Of a DNA stretch of 37,361 nt, positions 17,242 to 26,563 are shown piece after piece. Within the stretch, counting starts at the first letter, position 1; every line of letters starts with the position of its first letter. The stretch comes from Deltaproteobacteria bacterium (GTDB lineage Bacteria > Desulfobacterota > Binatia > Binatales > Binataceae), in the NCBI GenBank assembly GCA_019237115.1, contig JAFAHS010000466.1, positions 1-37,361 on the forward strand, read 5' to 3'. Both the position numbers and the translations under genes were made by a program. The notes beneath the pieces are model-generated. The model was not told the DNA's origin. It made no database searches and saw only the letters and a program-made list of their open reading frames with translations.

Positions 17242-18330
17242 GTGAACCTTCCTATAAATCCGCCGCTCTTGCCGATGCTGGCAAAGCGAATCAGCGAACT
17301 ACCGGCGGGCTCGAAATGGATCTTTGAGCCGAAGTGGGATGGCTTTCGTGCGCTGGTTTTCCGCGACGGGAATGAGATTTTCATCCAGAGCCGAGACGAA
17401 AAGTCGTTGAACCGCTATTTTCCCGAATTGCTCGAACCTTTGCGTACGCAGTTGTCCGAGCGTTGTGTGCTTGATGGCGAAATCGTCGTCGCCAGAGGTG
17501 GCAGCCTCGATTTCGAAGCTCTGCAACTGCGAATTCATCCAGCTGCGTCGCGGGTGAGGCTTCTCTCCCAGCAGATTCCGGCATCGGTTGTGTTCTTCGA
17601 CTTGCTATGCCACGGCGATCGAGACCTGCGGAACGAACCTTTCCAGCTCAGGCGTAAGGAACTGGAGTCGCTACTTGGTTCTGCAACGCCTCCGATCCAT
17701 TTAACCCCCGCGACTTCCGAATTGGAGATTGCGTCGGACTGGTTCCGCCGCTTCGAAGGTGCGGGTCTCGACGGGGTCATGGCAAAGCCGGTGTCAGACA
17801 GCTATCAACCCGACAAGCGCGTGATGTTCAAGGTAAAGCATGAACGCGATTGCGACTGTGTGGTCGCTGGGTTTCGCTGGCATAAGAGAGGAACTGGAAC
17901 GGCGGTGGGCTCGCTGCTCCTTGGCCTCTATGACGGGGAAGAAGCGCTGCAGCACGTGGGCGTCTGCGCAAGCTTCACGGAAGAAAAGCGCAGACAGCTC
18001 GTCGAGTACCTGGCTCCCTATCGCCCCGGAGCCCTTACACATCACCCCTGGAAGCGCTGGGCCGAGCAGGAGGAAACCAGCGGCGAAGCCGGCCGTCGAA
18101 TGCCGGGCGTCCAGAGCCGCTGGAGTCAGGGCAAGGATTTATCCTGGGAACCACTCCGACCTGAACTTGTGGTTCAAGTCGCGTACGAGCATATGCAGGG
18201 AACTCGCTTCCGTCACATGGCGCAATTTCGAAGATGGCGCACTGACAAGCAACCTCGTGACTGCACCTACGCGCAACTCGAGGTGGTTCCACCGCTAGAG
18301 TTGATGACGATCTTTTCGACCGGCCGCTGA
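17242..18330 (+). CDS. ATP-dependent DNA ligase (LigD-ligase / LigC type)
   Basis: This 362-aa protein starts at GTG 17242 (VNLPINPPLLPMLAK). The frame is open to 17131, but the extra residues are not ligase-like. The nucleotidyltransferase motif I is EPKWDGFR with the adenylated lysine K31, followed by IQSRDEKSLNRYFPEL and the motif III/IV region VVFFDLLCHGDRDLR. Further on are LDGVMAKPV and motif V VMFKVKHERDCD, and an OB-fold C-terminus (VAGFRWHKRGTGTAVGSLLL, RPELVVQVAYEHM). The length matches small LigC-type ligases. The enzyme seals nicks and double-strand ends using ATP, typically in non-homologous end joining. It is convergent with the polymerase gene at 18346-19665 with a 15-bp gap, so its partner half is adjacent on the opposite strand. 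Confidence 0.92.
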   Translation: MNLPINPPLLPMLAKRISELPAGSKWIFEPKWDGFRALVFRDGNEIFIQSRDEKSLNRYFPELLEPLRTQLSERCVLDGEIVVARGGSLDFEALQLRIHPAASRVRLLSQQIPASVVFFDLLCHGDRDLRNEPFQLRRKELESLLGSATPPIHLTPATSELEIASDWFRRFEGAGLDGVMAKPVSDSYQPDKRVMFKVKHERDCDCVVAGFRWHKRGTGTAVGSLLLGLYDGEEALQHVGVCASFTEEKRRQLVEYLAPYRPGALTHHPWKRWAEQEETSGEAGRRMPGVQSRWSQGKDLSWEPLRPELVVQVAYEHMQGTRFRHMAQFRRWRTDKQPRDCTYAQLEVVPPLELMTIFSTGR

Positions 18331-18345
18331 ACCCGCTCGGTCGAC

Positions 18346-19665
18346 TCAAGTCTCGAGCTTCGAAGCACGAGACTTGCGCCATTCGCGTGTGGGATCGTCA
18401 TCGGGGTCGGGCGTTTGCTGCGTTGGTCGCAATGCCTCGGGGACATGGCGCAGATTTACGCGTACCCGTGTCCAGGTGGAGGATCTGCCTCGCATCGAGT
18501 CGACCAACACGTCATCGACTGCAAGGTAACTGGCTGCTTCCGGATGCCGGCTCTTCCAGCGGTCCAGACCCGCCAGCGCCGCGTCTTTATGGGGCGAGTT
18601 TGCCACCACGACAAGTGGCATCTTCACACGTGGTGTCTTTGCCATGGATTTGACGGTAGACCGCGCGCGCGATGGGGCAACCCGTCGCGGCTCGCCCTCC
18701 ATTTTTCGAAAATGTGGTGGCCAGGGAGCATCGCCGAGGCCTGCTGCCTCGTCTTTCGCGGCGAGCTCAAGCAGTTTTTCCAGCGAACCCGGCGTAGCGT
18801 CGATACCGGTGTGCGGGTCGCCGATCTCGGAGAAACGCTTCGGAATCGTCAGTACCGTGAAGTCCGCCGGATCACAGTCTGGCACTTCCTGCCAGTCCAG
18901 CGGGGCGGAAACCCGGGCATCGGGGACCGGGCGCACGGAATAAGCCGAACAAGTGGTCCTATCCTTCGCATTCTGGTTGTAGTCCAGGAATACACCATGG
19001 CGCTCCTCCTTCCACCACTTGGAGCTTGCCAAAGTGGGTACGCGCCGTTCGACAGCACGCGAAAGCGCGAGTGCCGCTCGACGCACTTCGTCGAAGGTCC
19101 ATCGCGGCGTAATTCGCACGTTGATATGCATTCCCCGCGAGCCGCTGGTTTTAGGCCAGCCCCGCAGGCTCATCTCCTCCAGGAGTGACTTCACTTCCAG
19201 TGCGACGGTCCGCACGTCTGACCAGCTGACACCGGGGCCGGGATCAAGGTCGACTCTCAGCTCGTCAGGATGCTCAAGGTCGTCCGCGCGCACCGGATGT
19301 GGGTGTAGTTCGAGGCAGCCCAGGTTGACCATCCAGGCAAGCCCTGCCGCATCATCTATAAGAAGCTCCTCCGCGGTGCGTCCGGAAGGAAAGCTCAGCG
19401 TTACGGTTCGCAACCACGAGGGACGCCGGTCGGGTGCGCGTTTCTGATAGAACGGCTCTCCCTCGGCACCATCGACGTACCGCTTCAGAACCAGTGGACG
19501 ATTGCGGATCGGAGCGAGGGCTCCGGGAGCTACGGCCAGATAGTAGCGAACGATGTCGAGCTTGGAGAGCTTGGTCTGCTTCGAAAAATATAGTTTGTCG
19601 GGATGGCTAACGGGGATCTCGCGTCCCTCGATCGAAAGCAGTTCGGTCGCTTCTTTTCCTGCCAA
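18346..19665 (-). CDS. LigD-type polymerase (primase-polymerase) domain protein
   Basis: This 439-aa protein begins with the family hallmark SHPDKLYF (about 20-27). The archaeo-eukaryotic-primase-like core has the catalytic pair in ELRVDLDPGPG (D139, D141), then GSRGMHINVRI (His of motif II) and RTTCSAYSVRPVPDARVSAP. It ends in a C-terminal extension of about 110 residues (ALAGLDRWKSRHPEAASYLA, RGRSSTWTRVRVNLRHVPEA) common to stand-alone LigD polymerases. It fills and extends DNA or RNA ends at double-strand breaks. The only usable start is a TTG at 19665. A TATAAT lies 6 nt upstream, so the transcript may be leaderless or the true start may be elsewhere. It faces the ligase gene tail-to-tail; no Ku or 3'-phosphoesterase gene is in view. 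Confidence 0.9.
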   Translation of the reverse strand: MAGKEATELLSIEGREIPVSHPDKLYFSKQTKLSKLDIVRYYLAVAPGALAPIRNRPLVLKRYVDGAEGEPFYQKRAPDRRPSWLRTVTLSFPSGRTAEELLIDDAAGLAWMVNLGCLELHPHPVRADDLEHPDELRVDLDPGPGVSWSDVRTVALEVKSLLEEMSLRGWPKTSGSRGMHINVRITPRWTFDEVRRAALALSRAVERRVPTLASSKWWKEERHGVFLDYNQNAKDRTTCSAYSVRPVPDARVSAPLDWQEVPDCDPADFTVLTIPKRFSEIGDPHTGIDATPGSLEKLLELAAKDEAAGLGDAPWPPHFRKMEGEPRRVAPSRARSTVKSMAKTPRVKMPLVVVANSPHKDAALAGLDRWKSRHPEAASYLAVDDVLVDSMRGRSSTWTRVRVNLRHVPEALRPTQQTPDPDDDPTREWRKSRASKLET

Positions 19666-19670
19666 GACAG

Positions 19671-19676
19671 ATTATA
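19671..19676 (-). promoter_or_regulatory. Consensus -10 (TATAAT) just upstream of the LigD-type polymerase
   Basis: A perfect TATAAT on the minus strand ends 5 nt before the TTG start. A TTGCCT about 19 bp further upstream is a poor -35. If used, transcription would start at or beside the start codon, giving a leaderless mRNA. Confidence 0.3.
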
Positions 19677-20120
19677 CCGAGGGTTTGGGCTCGGAAGGCA
19701 AGTTTGGCCGATGCCACCTTTGCTGTGCGGTCAGTCCTTCAAAATTAGAAACAAGTGGCCACGCATAGTCAAACGATAGGCTACCAACTGCTCGTCGCGT
19801 ATGTCAGCGCGTGCATTTCACTCAGGTTCGGGTCTCCGCGACGTGGGTCTTCACCCTGGTCTATTGTCTATCCGAGTACGACCAGGAACGCGAGGGCGAA
19901 GGGCAAGTCTGGCCACTAGGGCCAGTTACACGGGGTGGGAAGGTTTGAGGAGGCGGCAACACCCTTGCGGCGCGTTTGCCGCTTACCTATGGGCCAGCAC
20001 GATGCTCAAGACCCTCAAAGGCTTCCGAGATCTTCGAATGAGACCGAGCTTCTCATCTTCAAGTCCAAGGGTGCGAAGTCGGGTCCTTTCTTGCTGGGCA
20101 TTGCTTAGACCTTGCCCTCG
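19677..20120. other. Gene-poor gap
   Basis: About 440 bp between the start of the polymerase gene and the stop of the secreted-protein gene. Short open frames exist but none has a ribosome-binding site or a recognisable product. A piece near 20045-20100 (LLIFKSKGAKSG) faintly recalls a nitroreductase-like fragment, which I do not consider supported. Confidence 0.3.
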
Positions 20121-21782
20121 TCAGGTTCCGGGCGTGTAAGATACCCCGCGCAGGACCTCGAGCCTACCGGCCGCACGAAGTGTGGTGAAGGTCTCGGTCC
20201 CCGGCAGAGTGGTGGCTGCCAGGTCGTCAGTAACCTCGACCAACTTGTTTGGATCCGCGCCCTGGTCACCATTTCCGCTCACGGTAGAGGTAATCGCGTA
20301 GATGGTCACGGTGCCGTCTTTGTTCAAAGTACCGGTAATGTTCCGAAGTCCGTCGGTTGCTGGGGCCCACGGAAGGCCGGTCGATGGATTCGTACCGGTC
20401 TGATAACGGGGTACGATATAGGGGACGCCCAGGTTCAGCCCGTTCTGCAGGGTGTAGGCGAGATTCCAGGTTTGAGTACTAGAATCGAATATCCATTTCT
20501 GCAGTCCTGCCGTTTTCTGCGCAGCAGCCACGGTGTACTGCTGCGTAGTGCTCGAGAAGGTGTTGTCACCACTCCCTTCATCGGCGACGTAGACAACAGA
20601 GTCACTCGCAAACCAGATTCCGAAAGGAAACGCGGTTGTGCTCTTTAGCGCCGTAGGAAATCCTTTCAGAATGCACATGTTGTTGGGGTCAAGCCCCTTC
20701 GTCTGTAAAACGAGGGGATCGTAAACCAGCGGCGACACCGGCAAGCTTGCGGAAGGGGAGGGGAGGCCGATCCCGCTTGCGTTGGTACAGATAGTTCCTG
20801 TCGAATCAACAAAATAGAGCGTGTTAATCCCGTTACCCCCGCTGCCCTTCGTGTAATAGACAACGTTGTTGAAGATAGTAAGTCCGCGGAAGTTGTCATC
20901 TTTTCCAATCTTGTCCGGCGGATTTCCAAGTTGTGTAATGTTGAAGCTCCCCAGTGGGGTGGGATCTCCTGGACTTTGGGCTACCAATGGTGCGTTTTCG
21001 GGCTCAACGAATTGCGCTCCAGCGCCGATAATGATGCCGTCCGGTTGCGGACTGGCGCCGTTACCGGCATTGCCCGAAGTGTAAAAAAAGTTTGCCCCGT
21101 CGGAGTTGTTTAAGATGGCCGCACGCCCATTGTTTCCGCTATAGGCATTTGTTGCGGTGAACTTGAAGTTGCCATTGTGATCGACGGTGGCGACAACCCG
21201 CAACACTGCTGCTGGTACCGGATTGGTCGGATCGATAGCAGCTGGAGTGTTGGAATTGGATACATCGAGCGCGTTGATCGGTGCAAAGTACCCCATAAAT
21301 GTCAGGAATTGGTGGTCCAAGGACAGATTCAGAGCCAACTCCGACTTTGAGCTGAAGCTAGTTACCATCTGGTTTGTGGTCGGAAGCACTCCATTTTGTG
21401 AGCTGTTCGGGATCTCCAGTGTGTTCACGGGCGAGCCATCCGCGGTAATCTGGTCCAGAAAGATCTTCGAGGTGATGCCGAAACTTCCATCAACGGAATC
21501 ATTGTTCCAGACGAATGGATAGGTGCCGTCCTGGATCGCCGTTCCGCAGCCACCGGGCGGGGTCGTGCAGTTCGGAGGCAGGACCTGACCTGGTACAACG
21601 TTACTCGGATTGTTGTCGTACACGCTTCTGCTCACCACCAGATTCCCCGGCCTAAAGAAGCTACGCTGAGCGCGAGCGTTTGCTGCGAAAATGGCGATTG
21701 ATACAGCGGCCAGCAGAACCGTGCGAATATGGTAGGCAACAGTACGACGCGCAGGTCGCTTTTGGAAAGAATTCTGGATCAT
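20121..21782 (-). CDS. Large secreted protein of unknown function
   Basis: This 553-aa protein has a clear Sec signal peptide: a basic N-terminus, then TVLLAAVSIAIFAANARA with cleavage after ARAQ or ARA near residue 38. ATG 21782 is preferred over an in-frame TTG at 21815. The mature protein opens with FFRPGNLVVSRSVYDNN and is rich in Gly, Asn, Ser and Thr. It has repeated strand-turn patterns (GNFKFTATNAYSG, GLTIFNNVVYYTKGSGGNG, FGIWFASDSVVYVADEG) suggestive of a beta-propeller. Only a few cysteines are present. Similar openings occur in exported proteins of soil bacteria, but I know no assigned function. It is a single gene with large gaps on both sides. Confidence 0.85.
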   Translation of the reverse strand: MIQNSFQKRPARRTVAYHIRTVLLAAVSIAIFAANARAQRSFFRPGNLVVSRSVYDNNPSNVVPGQVLPPNCTTPPGGCGTAIQDGTYPFVWNNDSVDGSFGITSKIFLDQITADGSPVNTLEIPNSSQNGVLPTTNQMVTSFSSKSELALNLSLDHQFLTFMGYFAPINALDVSNSNTPAAIDPTNPVPAAVLRVVATVDHNGNFKFTATNAYSGNNGRAAILNNSDGANFFYTSGNAGNGASPQPDGIIIGAGAQFVEPENAPLVAQSPGDPTPLGSFNITQLGNPPDKIGKDDNFRGLTIFNNVVYYTKGSGGNGINTLYFVDSTGTICTNASGIGLPSPSASLPVSPLVYDPLVLQTKGLDPNNMCILKGFPTALKSTTAFPFGIWFASDSVVYVADEGSGDNTFSSTTQQYTVAAAQKTAGLQKWIFDSSTQTWNLAYTLQNGLNLGVPYIVPRYQTGTNPSTGLPWAPATDGLRNITGTLNKDGTVTIYAITSTVSGNGDQGADPNKLVEVTDDLAATTLPGTETFTTLRAAGRLEVLRGVSYTPGT

Positions 21783-22552
21783 AGAAGGAGGCCCTCCATG
21801 ACGAAATGACTGCAATTTGAAGGAGGAGGGTTGCGTCAGTATGAAGTGGCTATTCTCAAATCATTAAGAGCAGAGTGGTCGGAATTTGGAGATGGCCGAC
21901 ACCTGATGCGAAGGCTAAATTTGTCGCTGAGCAAACCCGCCTCGGTGTCTGTGCCTTACGCGTGCTGCCCGCGCTCCTTACCACCGATGACGGGTGAGCG
22001 AAAGCGCGCTAAAGAATGAGTCAAATGGAGCACAGGATTAACCTGCTCGATGAATCCGGGACCCTCAGGAGGACTCGAGGCAGAATCACAGCTGGTTCAG
22101 GTTGCGAAATTTCAAGAGAGCGTTCGTGAGAGGTCGCCATGAACCTGAAGACCAGTCTGTCTGTTTGAAGGGTAACCGGTTGATAGGTTTGCGTAACGGG
22201 AAGATTTATTAATACCGGAGCTCCGTGGTGGCGACATGCCGCTCTGGAGCCGTGCCGATGTTGTGAGAAGAATCGCGCGCGCCCCGGTCCAAACCAAACG
22301 CTAGGCGCCCGGAAAGGAATTTGGTTGGCGCCCTACGTGCCCTGTACCCCTCCCAGTCTTTACTGGAGCCTTGTGTGCGAGCGTAGGATGGAGAACTCAC
22401 CAGATCTCGCGTTTTTAGCCACCACACCAAATCGTGTACTGACTGTCGAGCTGTGTAAGAGTTTCATACCTCCCGGACCAAAAGGCACCAAGAACTGGCG
22501 AGTTTCCATCTGGCATTGCGCTTGCTGTGTAGGCTTGTTGAGGAACCTCAAT
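21783..22552. other. Gap between the secreted protein and an OmpA lipoprotein
   Basis: About 770 bp lies between divergent gene starts. The upstream extension of the OmpA frame to 22325 is not signal-peptide-like and is rejected. I see no tRNA or convincing small gene. Promoters for both genes should be here, though none stands out. Confidence 0.35.
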
Positions 22553-23107
22553 ATGAGTAGGCGCAATTCCAGCGTAAATTGGGTTGCCGGTCCTCTACTC
22601 GGAGGACTGACCGCATTGGTGTTTATCTATGCTTCAGCTTGTTCAAAGACGGTTCAACAGATAGAGCCCATAGCCCCGGCCGCACAGACCGCCGAGGTGC
22701 CGAGCCCCAGCCAGGGGGTCGAGAAAGTCGACCTGCGGGGAGTCGAGTTTCGGCGCGACGGCTCTCTCGGCACGGATTCCGATCCGATCCTGGATTCAGC
22801 CGTCGAGATGCTGAAGAACAAACCCTCGTCGACAATCTATGTAGACTCTTTCTGTGACGCGACCGGTGGAAAGAATTTGAACCAGCGGCTATCGGATGAG
22901 CGTGCCGCAGCGGTCGCTTCCTACCTGGAGCAACACGGAGTTCCTGCCGACCATATCGTCTCTCGTGGTTTCGGCGCGAGCCACTTTGTCGCAAGTAACG
23001 CGACCACCTCGGGCCGCGCCCAGAATCGCAGGATAGAGCTGGTCGTGGAGCCCGCCGCGCTGCCGACCCCAGCGAGCGCAGACGTGGAGCGCCTTACTTC
23101 AAGGTAG
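22553..23107 (+). CDS. OmpA-family lipoprotein
   Basis: This 184-aa protein starts at ATG 22553 with GAGG about 9 nt upstream. A hydrophobic segment (GPLLGGLTALVFIYASAC) ends in a lipobox cysteine near residue 30, so the protein should be lipid-anchored. The second half is an OmpA C-terminal peptidoglycan-binding domain: VDSFCDATGGKNLNQRLSDE, RAAAVASYLEQHGVPADHIV and RAQNRRIEL. The conserved Asp and Arg that contact diaminopimelate (D in the first motif and R in NRRIEL) are present. Family role: tethering the outer membrane to the cell wall. Its last 9 bases overlap the 3' end of the convergent AsmA gene. Confidence 0.88.
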   Translation: MSRRNSSVNWVAGPLLGGLTALVFIYASACSKTVQQIEPIAPAAQTAEVPSPSQGVEKVDLRGVEFRRDGSLGTDSDPILDSAVEMLKNKPSSTIYVDSFCDATGGKNLNQRLSDERAAAVASYLEQHGVPADHIVSRGFGASHFVASNATTSGRAQNRRIELVVEPAALPTPASADVERLTSR

Positions 23108-25468
23108 CAGGCCTTTTAGTTCGTCGAGCGGATTCGAACTCGACGGAGTCCTGGAGCCGGATGAACTGCTGCCACCGATCAAGTTGCTCAAGCCGTTTAC
23201 TCCGCCGCGGATGATTCGGCCAGGCACGCTCAGCGCGCCGAGTGCGATGCGCTCCGCGAGTTTGGGAATATCCGGCACCACGACCACTACCGGCGTCTGG
23301 CCGGTCACATAGACCGGGATCGTCACCGACAGCCCAAAGGTGAGCTGGATGTCCATGCTCATGCTGATATTGTTGTCAAAATCGAACCACCCATCGCCGG
23401 TTATTCCATAGTCGTCTGATTTCACGATCAGATCGTGGGTCGTGATGCGTTGACTGGCCACCACGAAGGTTGAGCGCGCGTACTTCACCTGGGTATCGGG
23501 ATCAGCCAGCATCCCGCGATGGTCGGACATAAAGGTCGCGTTGACGATCTGGCTGACGCCCGGCGCGGAGGCGATCTTGTCTATCGCCACGGCGACGATG
23601 TTAACCCCTGCGACTTTACCGTTCGTAAGCGCCAGGTCGCCGTTGCCAGTGAGTGTTGGCTTGATGGCATTCCAGTCCTTGCCCGCGCCACCTAGATTCA
23701 AGTTGCCGGTTACAAAACCTCTCAATCGTCGCTGGGTCTTCGGATCGATCGCCAGAAACGCCTGATGAACGTTGATGCCCCGCAGGTTCGCGTTAACGTT
23801 AAACTGCGGCCGCAGACCCATTGTCAGACCGCCCGCGGCGACCAAGGAACCGGAAAAAACCGCGACCGTCAGAGGATTCGCAGTGAGGCGGCTGTTGTTG
23901 TAGCCCGCCATGAGGTCGAGATTTCGATATGCGGCACCAAACAGAAGCCCGTCAGAGGATGTGATGCGCGTAGATAGCCGGGGCGCGCTGAACTCGCCGT
24001 GGGCATTCCCCGCGATATGGACCTGATTCACGGTTTCTGCGGGGGGTCGGCTGGGAATGAGAGCAGCAGGCCGGATTGACTGCGCGTCCAGTTGGTAGGT
24101 CGCCTGCAGCGGGTTGAACGAGTTGACGGCGCCTTGAAGCGTTGCGCGCGCCGAGGCGATGGAGAAGGTCGACGGCTTCAGGACGAGGGTCTGGCCACGC
24201 AACTGTGCGGTCGCATCGAGATTGGAAACGCTTGGAACTTTTCCGTTCGCCACAATGACTGAGGCGTCTGTCACCGACACCGAACCATCGCTGGAGAATG
24301 GAGTGTTTCCGAAGGTCAAACTCACGCGCGCCTGGCCCTTGCCGGTAAGGTGATAAGACCCCAGGAATGGGAGCGTGCTGCCGAGCGCCGCGACATCGAA
24401 GGCGTTGGTTTCGATGCGCAGGTGCGATGGGCCGCTGCTCGGAAAGGCCATTTCGCTGAGGGTCGCATCCAGGTCCGCCAACCTGACATGTACCGAATCG
24501 AGATTGAACCGGTCAGAGACCAGTCCCATAGCTCCCTTGGCTGTGACGGTCATTGGAAGGTTCGCTGGTTTGGCGAAAATCGTCGAGTAGTTGATTCGGC
24601 CCGAACCCAGGTTGGCGCTCAAATCGAAGTTCAGCGAGTCCATGGTGCCCTTTAAGGAGCCGTTGAACTGCGCGGCATCGGGAATCGAGAGACCTTCAGG
24701 AATATTCGTTCCGACCACCCCGAGAGCCTTGAGCTTGTCGGCGACCAGGGGCTGGGCTTCGAATTCGATATCGAGGGGAATCGATGCGGTGTCAAATATG
24801 CGCCGGTGCAGCAAGGGGCCGATAATGCCCGACACGGAAAGGTTCTGTGCGTCTTCAAGAAATGCGAACTTGCCATCGAGGTGCACCCGCCTAAGCAAGC
24901 CAAAGTCGGAGACCTTGCCGTCGAGATGGCGGATTTCGATCGGTGCATCCGGCTGCCCGGCCCGGCTGTAGTGAATGGTGGCGTCGTCGACTTCGACGGA
25001 GTTCACGAAAAGCGACGCGACCATCAGCGAGACCTTATTGTGCTGGCCGGGCGGGCCCCCAATGCTGTCGGTGTTTAAAACGCCGGCAGCGTTTTCCAGA
25101 AGCCGAACATCCGGATTGATCAACGTCATCGTGTGGACGCGAACCGCTCCACGAAGAATCGGAAGCAGGTCGACCTCAAGAGTGGCGCGGGGTGCGGAAA
25201 GAAACGGCAACTGGCCGAACGCCGGGTCTTCAGCAATTTTGAGCCCGCCGATCTCGATCCAAACACCAAATCCTGCACGGGCGCTGACCTCATCTACCTG
25301 AACCGGTCGCTTCAGCTCCTCGCTGACGAGTCTGAGGATGCGTGTTTGATTACGTTCGATCAGAGAGTTCAGGTTGTAGATCGCAAACGCCGCCAGCAGA
25401 GCCGCGACCACCCCCGATAAGACGACAGCCGCCGCCACAATAATCAGCGATTTGCGCTTCCGGTTCAC
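23099..25468 (-). CDS. AsmA-family protein
   Basis: This 789-aa protein starts at GTG 25468. An N-terminal membrane anchor (SLIIVAAAVVLSGVVAALLA, continuing to about residue 32) is followed by the family's N-terminal signature (GFGVWIEIGGLKIAEDPAF, LSAPRATLEVDLLPILRGAV, IRHLDGKVSDFGLL). The long middle is beta-rich and repetitive, and the C-terminal part has GFVTGNLNLGGAGKDWNAIK and LTGNGDLALTNGKVAGVNIV, typical of AsmA C-terminal domains. AsmA-like proteins span the periplasm and are linked to phospholipid traffic and outer-membrane assembly. The C-terminus ends in a Ser/Gly-rich tail. It is convergent with the OmpA lipoprotein and overlaps it by 9 bp. Confidence 0.87.
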   Translation of the reverse strand: MNRKRKSLIIVAAAVVLSGVVAALLAAFAIYNLNSLIERNQTRILRLVSEELKRPVQVDEVSARAGFGVWIEIGGLKIAEDPAFGQLPFLSAPRATLEVDLLPILRGAVRVHTMTLINPDVRLLENAAGVLNTDSIGGPPGQHNKVSLMVASLFVNSVEVDDATIHYSRAGQPDAPIEIRHLDGKVSDFGLLRRVHLDGKFAFLEDAQNLSVSGIIGPLLHRRIFDTASIPLDIEFEAQPLVADKLKALGVVGTNIPEGLSIPDAAQFNGSLKGTMDSLNFDLSANLGSGRINYSTIFAKPANLPMTVTAKGAMGLVSDRFNLDSVHVRLADLDATLSEMAFPSSGPSHLRIETNAFDVAALGSTLPFLGSYHLTGKGQARVSLTFGNTPFSSDGSVSVTDASVIVANGKVPSVSNLDATAQLRGQTLVLKPSTFSIASARATLQGAVNSFNPLQATYQLDAQSIRPAALIPSRPPAETVNQVHIAGNAHGEFSAPRLSTRITSSDGLLFGAAYRNLDLMAGYNNSRLTANPLTVAVFSGSLVAAGGLTMGLRPQFNVNANLRGINVHQAFLAIDPKTQRRLRGFVTGNLNLGGAGKDWNAIKPTLTGNGDLALTNGKVAGVNIVAVAIDKIASAPGVSQIVNATFMSDHRGMLADPDTQVKYARSTFVVASQRITTHDLIVKSDDYGITGDGWFDFDNNISMSMDIQLTFGLSVTIPVYVTGQTPVVVVVPDIPKLAERIALGALSVPGRIIRGGVNGLSNLIGGSSSSGSRTPSSSNPLDELKGLLP

Positions 25469-25900
25469 TCGCGTTTTTCTTGTGAGCCGGTCAAGGATAA
25501 TTCACCAACGTGGTGAATGGAAACGTCAGGTTTAGCCGGACAGAAGGAAACATGACCTGGCAGATCGTACGCCCACGGTCTAGCCGGCCGCCCGCGGAAA
25601 AAATGGGCTCAACTATCGGTCCGCGAGTGGTTGGCGCTCTTTAGTAAACGGCTGCGCTTGCGGTTTTGAGGAGTTTACGGATCCGTGCAGGTGGGAAGCG
25701 GCGCTGAGCATCAAAACGAATCAAGATCGCTCGCTTGAGCCAATGCGGCGGCGACTCATCGAAGCGGTGTCAGATAGTCAGACCGGTAGGTTGGCCCGCA
25801 GCTCAGTGTCGGCTTATTCTGAAGCTTGCAGTACGCGAGGTCCACTACTAGCGTCCTCTCGTTCATCCCTTACCAGACTAATCCAAGCGAGGTGCATCAA
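25469..25900. other. Gap between the AsmA gene and a small membrane protein
   Basis: About 430 bp between divergent genes. The upstream extension of the membrane-protein frame to 25826 has no ribosome-binding site. No RNA gene or repeat was seen. Confidence 0.35.
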
Positions 25901-26332
25901 ATGAGCGGGACGCCAGGCAGCACTTCCGGAGGGCGCGGGGTTTTCCTGACGGTTATGGCGGTACTTTTTGTTGTGTTGGCCGTCTCCAACATGACCAAGC
26001 TCTTACAGCACTTGCGGGATCCCTCGCATTTGGGGTTGGTAATCTTTGGCTACCGGCTCCAGACCCCGCTTGCCAACGCGGTGTTCGGACCGCTCTTTGG
26101 GTTAATTCTGCTCGCGTATGCCTGGGGCATCTGGAGGATGAAGCGGTGGGTCCTCCCGCTGGCTATTCTCTATGCGCTTTATGTGCCATGGAACCTGGTG
26201 CTGTTCTGGTTCGCACATGGCGGCGATCCGCATCGCTCGCTGCGCTTCATCGTACAGTACCTATTGGTAGCGATTACCGGTTCGGTCGGCACGGGACTTT
26301 ATCTTGCGTACCATCGTGAACGATTGACCTGA
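25901..26332 (+). CDS. Small integral membrane protein
   Basis: This 143-aa protein starts at ATG 25901 with GAGG 9 nt upstream. Four hydrophobic segments are visible: VFLTVMAVLFVVLAVSNM, NAVFGPLFGLILLAYAWGIW, VLPLAILYALYVPWNLVLFW and FIVQYLLVAITGSVGTGLYL. This gives a four-helix membrane protein. The loop between helices two and three is short and basic (RMKRW). I do not recognise a named family. It is monocistronic as far as the sequence shows. Confidence 0.72.
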   Translation: MSGTPGSTSGGRGVFLTVMAVLFVVLAVSNMTKLLQHLRDPSHLGLVIFGYRLQTPLANAVFGPLFGLILLAYAWGIWRMKRWVLPLAILYALYVPWNLVLFWFAHGGDPHRSLRFIVQYLLVAITGSVGTGLYLAYHRERLT

Positions 26333-26563
26333 GGTGTCGGCCGCGGCGCGATATAAATTGCGGGAAGGAAAACAGTATGCTCTGGCAGGTGAGCCTTAAG
26401 CGGCCCCGGGAGACGACGGAATCGGGCTTGAAAAAGGACCGGCCGCAGAAGAGGATCGGCCAGCCGTATTACCAATCCGACGGCGGAAAAAGCCGGTTTC
26501 ATAACCACTGCAATAGAATCTGGGCGCTCGCGATATCTATAGGAATCGTAGTCAGGTGACAGT

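Noticed and set aside
18415..19447. Long plus-strand frames opposite the LigD-type polymerase
   Set aside because: They are shadows of a gene with catalytic motifs on the minus strand and have no recognisable products.
20045..20110. Nitroreductase-like fragment (LLIFKSKGAKSG)
   Set aside because: The match is one short motif without flanking support.
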